Assembly (NCBI GenBank): GCA_034008185.1
Contig: CM067083.1
Coordinates: 124,638,337 to 124,702,336 of the forward strand
Length of the DNA stretch: 64,000 nt
Direction: 5' to 3'
Source: Gorsachius magnificus
Lineage: Eukaryota; Chordata; Aves; Pelecaniformes; Ardeidae
Part shown: in pieces, positions 60,066 through 64,000 of the stretch
How positions within the stretch are numbered: position 1 is the stretch's first letter
How the letters are laid out: the number at the start of each line of letters is the position of its first letter
Notes under the pieces: model-generated
Databases searched by the model: none
Told to the model about the DNA's origin: nothing
The model's input: the letters and a program-made list of their open reading frames with translations, nothing else
Position numbers and translations under genes: made by a program

Positions 60066-60464
60066 GGGTCAGGGTTGGGCCCCTCCCTCCCCAAAGGACC
60101 TGGAGGGGCTGGAGCGTGTCCAGAGAAGGGCAGCGGAGGGGGGGGGGGGGGGGCCGGGGGGGGGGCCTGCTCCCAGGGAAGGGGTGATGGGACGAGGGGC
60201 ACCGGCCTCAAGTTGTGCCAGGGCAGGGTGAGGTTGGCCCTGGGGAACAATTCCTTCCCCCAAGGGCTGTCAGGCACTGGAAGGGGCTGCCCAGGGAAGG
60301 GGTCGAGTCCCCAGCCCTGGGGGGATTGAACAGCCGGGCAGAGGCGGTGCTGAGGGCCAGGGTTTGGGGGTGGGATGGCAGGGGTAGGGGGGCGGTTGGG
60401 CTGGGGGAGCTTAAGGGGCTTTGCCAACCCAAAGCATTCTGTGGTTCTATTCTATGGTTCTAGA
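60066..60464 (+). mobile_element. CR1 retrotransposon 3' part, subfamily B
   Basis: Plus orientation. It starts within GGGTCAGGGTTGGGCCCCTC and continues ACCTGGAGGGGCTGGAGCGT, AGTTGTGCCAGGGCAGGGTG, GCCCAGGGAAGGGGTCGAGT, ending in octamer variants (CATTCTGTGGTTCTATTCTA). The ORF2 C-terminal remnant is interrupted by long G runs at 60138-60165. Those replace about 150 bases that subfamily B copies such as 23041 retain there. Confidence 0.95.
60138..60165 (+). repeat. G16-CC-G10 run inside CR1
   Basis: A G16 run, two C, then G10. The sister copy at 23041 instead has normal CR1 sequence between the matching flanks. This is either a real slippage/deletion event or an assembly error. Confidence 0.9.
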
Positions 60465-61695
60465 AGTCGTGGCAAGGGAGAGATTTTGAGTTGCATGATT
60501 TCCACTGCCTGAAGCTCCTGAAGGGGACTTCTGCCAGCCAAGTGCTATTACAGCTTCACAGCACTTGTGAAAGCTTGAGCTCATTCAAAATTACAGCAAT
60601 TTGCATAAATATCAAAATTGGGAACTCTGGGCTTTGTGTTGCGATGAGGTGGGTGAATGAAGAAAAGCCGACGCGGGTGTAGGTTGTGGCAGGTTGGGCG
60701 TTCATGGACATGCAAGATCGTTGCAGAGGCCTGCAGAAACTGGGCATGGCTCCTGACCTGGGCTCCGTCCTGTCCCTCTCCTGTCTTGCAGGAGTTCCTT
60801 GGGCTTTGGGAACCAGCAGGTTCATTCATCGCTCCCGATCTGTAACAGTAGGAGCAATCAGCAGACAGAAGTTCAGCATTAGTGATGCCTGTTGTTATTG
60901 ATTGCCTAAACGAACAAATGCAATCCATTTCTCCTTCGGATTTATTTTAAAACATGTTTTACACTTTCTGCTTTGCAGTTAAAGCCCTGCAGTTTCATCT
61001 AGGCCGGGTGAGATCCCTGCAAAACCTGGCACGCACTCAAAACCTTAGAAGTACAGAAAGCTGTTTATAAACTTCCTCCTGGGTAGATAAGACAACTCGC
61101 TTTACTGGAACAAAGTTAATACATTTTTTTTTTTTTCTGTTTCGTTGAGGTCTTAGTTGTGTAAAATTATTCTTTCCAAATCGAGTGATTGTTTTTCTGA
61201 CCTTTTAATTTGCAACAGTTAACTGGCAAACAGATTTAGCCCTCTTACAAAACAGCTTTTCTCTCGGTCTCCTGCAACACTTATTTGGTGTTGGGTATAA
61301 GTCAGGAAGTAGCACATGAAAAAGTCGATAAGGAGGAAAACAAGCTCTCCAGATGCCCAAAAATGTGTGTAAGTTCTTAAGCAAAATCAAATTTAAAGGG
61401 GACCTGAAAGCCTACTTTCATGGGGGGGAGAAAACATAGTGAGAATTGGCATTGCCTTGGAACTGTTGCCTGAATGTCCTTACTCCAGGGAGATTAAATA
61501 TCCCTTTTAAAAACGCAGCGTTTACACTGGCCCAACAGCCTCAGAGTTGGGAGGCGTTGCAAAAAAATATTTAGTGCTGCGTGTTATTTGTAAGCGGGCA
61601 GAAAAGGAAGGTCCTTGTGGGAGGCTCCCTGCAACCCCTTGTAACAAAGCTGTTCTTTTTAATATTACTTGGTAGGGTAGCAAGAAGGACAAGCG
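60465..61695. other. Non-coding spacer between CR1 copies
   Basis: No gene or repeat recognised. A T13 run lies near 61125. Confidence 0.5.
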
Positions 61696-62179
61696 CAAGA
61701 AGGACATGGAGCTGTTGGAGCGGGGCCAGAGGAGGGCTACTAAAATGTCCGAGGGCTGGAGCCCCTCTGCTCTGAGGCCAGGCTGGGAGAGTTGGGGGTG
61801 TTCAGCCTGGAGCAGAGGAGGCTGCGGGCAGAGCTGAGTGCGGCCGCTCAGGGCTTCAAGGGGGCCCAGAGGAAAGGGGGGGACAAGCTTTTTAGCAGGG
61901 CCAGCTGGGACAGGACAAGGGGGGATGGCTTTAAACTGAAGCAGGGGAGGTTTAGACTGGATCTAAGGCAGAAATTCTTTCCAGTGAGGGTGGTGAAAGC
62001 CTGGCAGGGGTTGCCCCGAGAGGGGGTGGAGGCCCCATCCCTGGGACCATTCCAGGCCAGGTTGGCCGGGGCTGTGAGCAACCTGATGTGGTTCAAGGTG
62101 TCCCTGCTCCTGCAGGGGGGTTGGGCTGGGTGGGCTCTGGGGGTCCCTTCCCACCCAAACCATTCTAGGATTCTATGAG
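61696..62179 (+). mobile_element. CR1 retrotransposon 3' part, subfamily A
   Basis: Plus orientation, starting AAGAAGGACATGGAGCTGTT and ending AACCATTCTAGGATTCTATG. One base is lost near 61750 (AAAATGTCCGAGGG, where the copy at 2404 reads AAAATGCTCCGAGG). After that, the C-terminal ORF2 frame is open for about 128 codons to the 3' end ([20 protein letters not shown] and on). It closely matches the copies at 2404 and 36388. Confidence 0.95.
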
Positions 62180-63090
62180 GGTGCCCTTTTTATATATAGG
62201 ACAGCCATGAAAAAGAAGTAAATAAATTATGCATTTTGTCAACATACAATAAATATTAAAACCCTCCTAACTCCTTTCCACTCACTTTTTATTGTTGGAT
62301 GTAATTTCTTAGCTTTGATTACCTAGGCAAAATGGAACAAACTTGCAGCGGGAAGACAGGAGAGGATCCTACGGTCACAGCATGGGCCAAGGTTGGACAA
62401 ACCCAGAGCTATGTTCATATTTGTCTTCATGTTTTAGGTCTGAAGCCTGCTCTTCAAGTGAAGGAGTAATGCTCTTGCTGGTCCTGGCTCCACGGCCCTT
62501 TGTTTATGCATTTTAATATTAAACAGTCACTGATAAAATATTTAGAGCCTTAAGTAAAATCTAACAAGGGAGGTATTGAAAGATGCATGTTTCACATGCT
62601 AAACGATGACTACTTCAAAGGTGCTGTGGTGTTTCGGTCCGTCACAGGCTGTGTGAGAACTCAGCTGCAAAGCGTTTATGCCCTGTAGGTCCACGGTTGA
62701 AGATGCAGTAGAAAGCACATGACTTGGAGGGACTGGAAAATGTTGTAGTAAGCTGACAATGAAAGGTTTTGGGTGAGGTCTAGCTTGGATGAGGGATGAC
62801 AGGAAGTTGTTTCTTCTGGTTGCTGGAACGTCTGTGGTGGTTTGGTGGATATATTTTACTCAAAAGTATATTAGCAGTTGACCTTGAGACTAAATACCGT
62901 GCTAGATTTTAGCTTCCTTATACTCCCCACTAATTTTTCAACTGATGAGTAGAATTTCAAAGCAGACGTAGGGCTGGAAAGGCTGATGGGTTCAGCAACA
63001 CACTGGGCTCTCCCATGTGTGTTTGAATACATTTTCATGGATTAAGGAGAACTTCCAATACGCTGAATCTGCTATAGTTAATGTGGGATA
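62180..63090. other. Non-coding sequence
   Basis: No gene or repeat could be supported. Confidence 0.5.
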
Positions 63091-63146
63091 GTTGAGGTGG
63101 AAGGGGTGCCAGGAGGTCTTCTGGTCTGAACCTTGCTCAAAGAAGC
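63091..63146 (-). mobile_element. Old CR1 3' fragment, minus orientation
   Basis: GTTGAGGTGGAAGGGGTGCC, AGGAGGTCTTCTGGTCTGAA and CCTTGCTCAAAG resemble the reverse complement of a diverged CR1 3' end (GGTTGGAAGGGACC, GGAGGTCATCTAGTCCAACC, CTGCTCAAAG). No octamers remain, so the call is tentative. Confidence 0.5.
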
Positions 63147-64000
63147 TTCAAGATCTTGGATAACTCACATCTTGCCCTCAGCTTCAACTGTGTAAAACCA
63201 GGGTCCAATCCATCGATCTGCGTGGTGTATTTCTTCTTTCTGCTTTGTTGGGTTGCGGGGAACAAGCCAACTTCGATGCTTTGTTGGGGGAAAAAAACAT
63301 AGATACACCTAAAGTGAATCACTTCAAAGAATTCAGAGAAGTTGTCAGTTGTTTCAGCAAAAAATGCTGAATGCAGGATTTGGGAAGAAAACAGAAGAGC
63401 AAAGGTCACCAGTCAATGCAGGCTTTAGTGAAAGAGCTTGGGGTTTTTTATGTAGGAAATCTCTAAGTGCATATTCCTACTAATTCTGATGAAAGGGAAG
63501 GATATCCTGGGCTGTTGGTGTATGTAATCTATGGATATGTATTTCTTTTATCTGTTCTTAAACTGAAAGCTTGTGCGTAATAGTGCTTGTAAAGTGTTTT
63601 TTCTTATTGCCTCCAGGTATTATGTTTTGGGAAGAAAAGCCAAGATCCAGCTCCTCTAGCTTCTGACTGTGATTTATGGACTATGGGTAGTGGTCTGCAG
63701 ACAGGCTGCGTAGTAATGACCTGGGAAAGCTTAGCAAAATCTTCATACGGTTGAGGGCAAGGAAATGTGTGGGACATGGGAGAGCTTGAAGGGATGGAGC
63801 AGTTCTGCCAGGGCATTATTCCTGGAAGATCTTTGGTGCTCTCCAAATGAGGCATGCTACTGTCTGCCTCTCAAACCTGCTTTCTTCTGCTGATGTGGGC
63901 TCAGATCATCTGATGACCTTGGGATGGCATCACCCCACTACTTCTTGTGCAACTGCCCTGCAGTCCAGGAGTGACTCTGGGGCTGCCTGTAGTCTGTGGT
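63147..64000. other. Non-coding sequence at right edge
   Basis: No supported gene or repeat. It continues the intron-like character of the preceding 50 kb. Confidence 0.45.

Noticed and set aside
1..64000. Endogenous retroviruses or other viral inserts
   Set aside because: No long terminal repeats, primer-binding sites or gag/pol/env-like frames were seen. All recognisable mobile DNA is CR1.

Overview
This window is vertebrate nuclear DNA, almost certainly from a bird. The main evidence is 19 fragments of CR1, a non-LTR retrotransposon. They end in the avian-type octamer ATTCTATG and share the adjoining 3' motif of the kind GGTTGGAAAAGACCTTTAAGATCAT. No Alu, L1 or B elements are apparent. 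The rest is low in coding density, AT-rich to moderate in GC, and has no bacterial-style operons, RNA genes or CRISPR arrays. No gene could be named from the sequence.

Layout. (1) 1-2.4 kb: two CR1 stubs, then a long pyrimidine tract leading into a good candidate internal coding exon on the + strand (1501-1615). (2) 2.4-11 kb: non-coding DNA with one 3' CR1 copy and one CR1 stub. (3) About 11.0-12.3 kb: a very GC-rich CpG island with homopolymeric G runs, Sp1-like boxes, a YY1-type AAGATGGCGGC element, several short upstream ORFs and a strong splice donor (CAA|GTAAGT at 12205/12206). It is best read as the promoter and first exon of a + strand gene whose body lies mostly to the right. (4) 12.2-64 kb: probably one very long first intron or a chain of 5' introns. 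It holds most of the CR1 insertions, long A/T homopolymers, a TA/TG microsatellite, two short tandem repeats and a few possible small exons (17887-17981 is the best; 29403-29488, 49909-50011 and others are weak).

Two young CR1 subfamilies stand out. Subfamily A has five closely similar copies (2.4, 26.3, 36.4, 38.2 and 61.7 kb). Subfamily B has three (23.0, 56.4 and 60.1 kb). The copy at 56.4 kb is flanked by a 15-bp near-perfect target-site duplication, which is unusual for CR1. The copies at 36.4 and 38.2 kb form a long inverted repeat that could fold as double-stranded RNA if the region is transcribed.

No previously undescribed multi-gene system was found. The useful leads are the unannotated promoter with its candidate exons, and the CR1 insertion biology.
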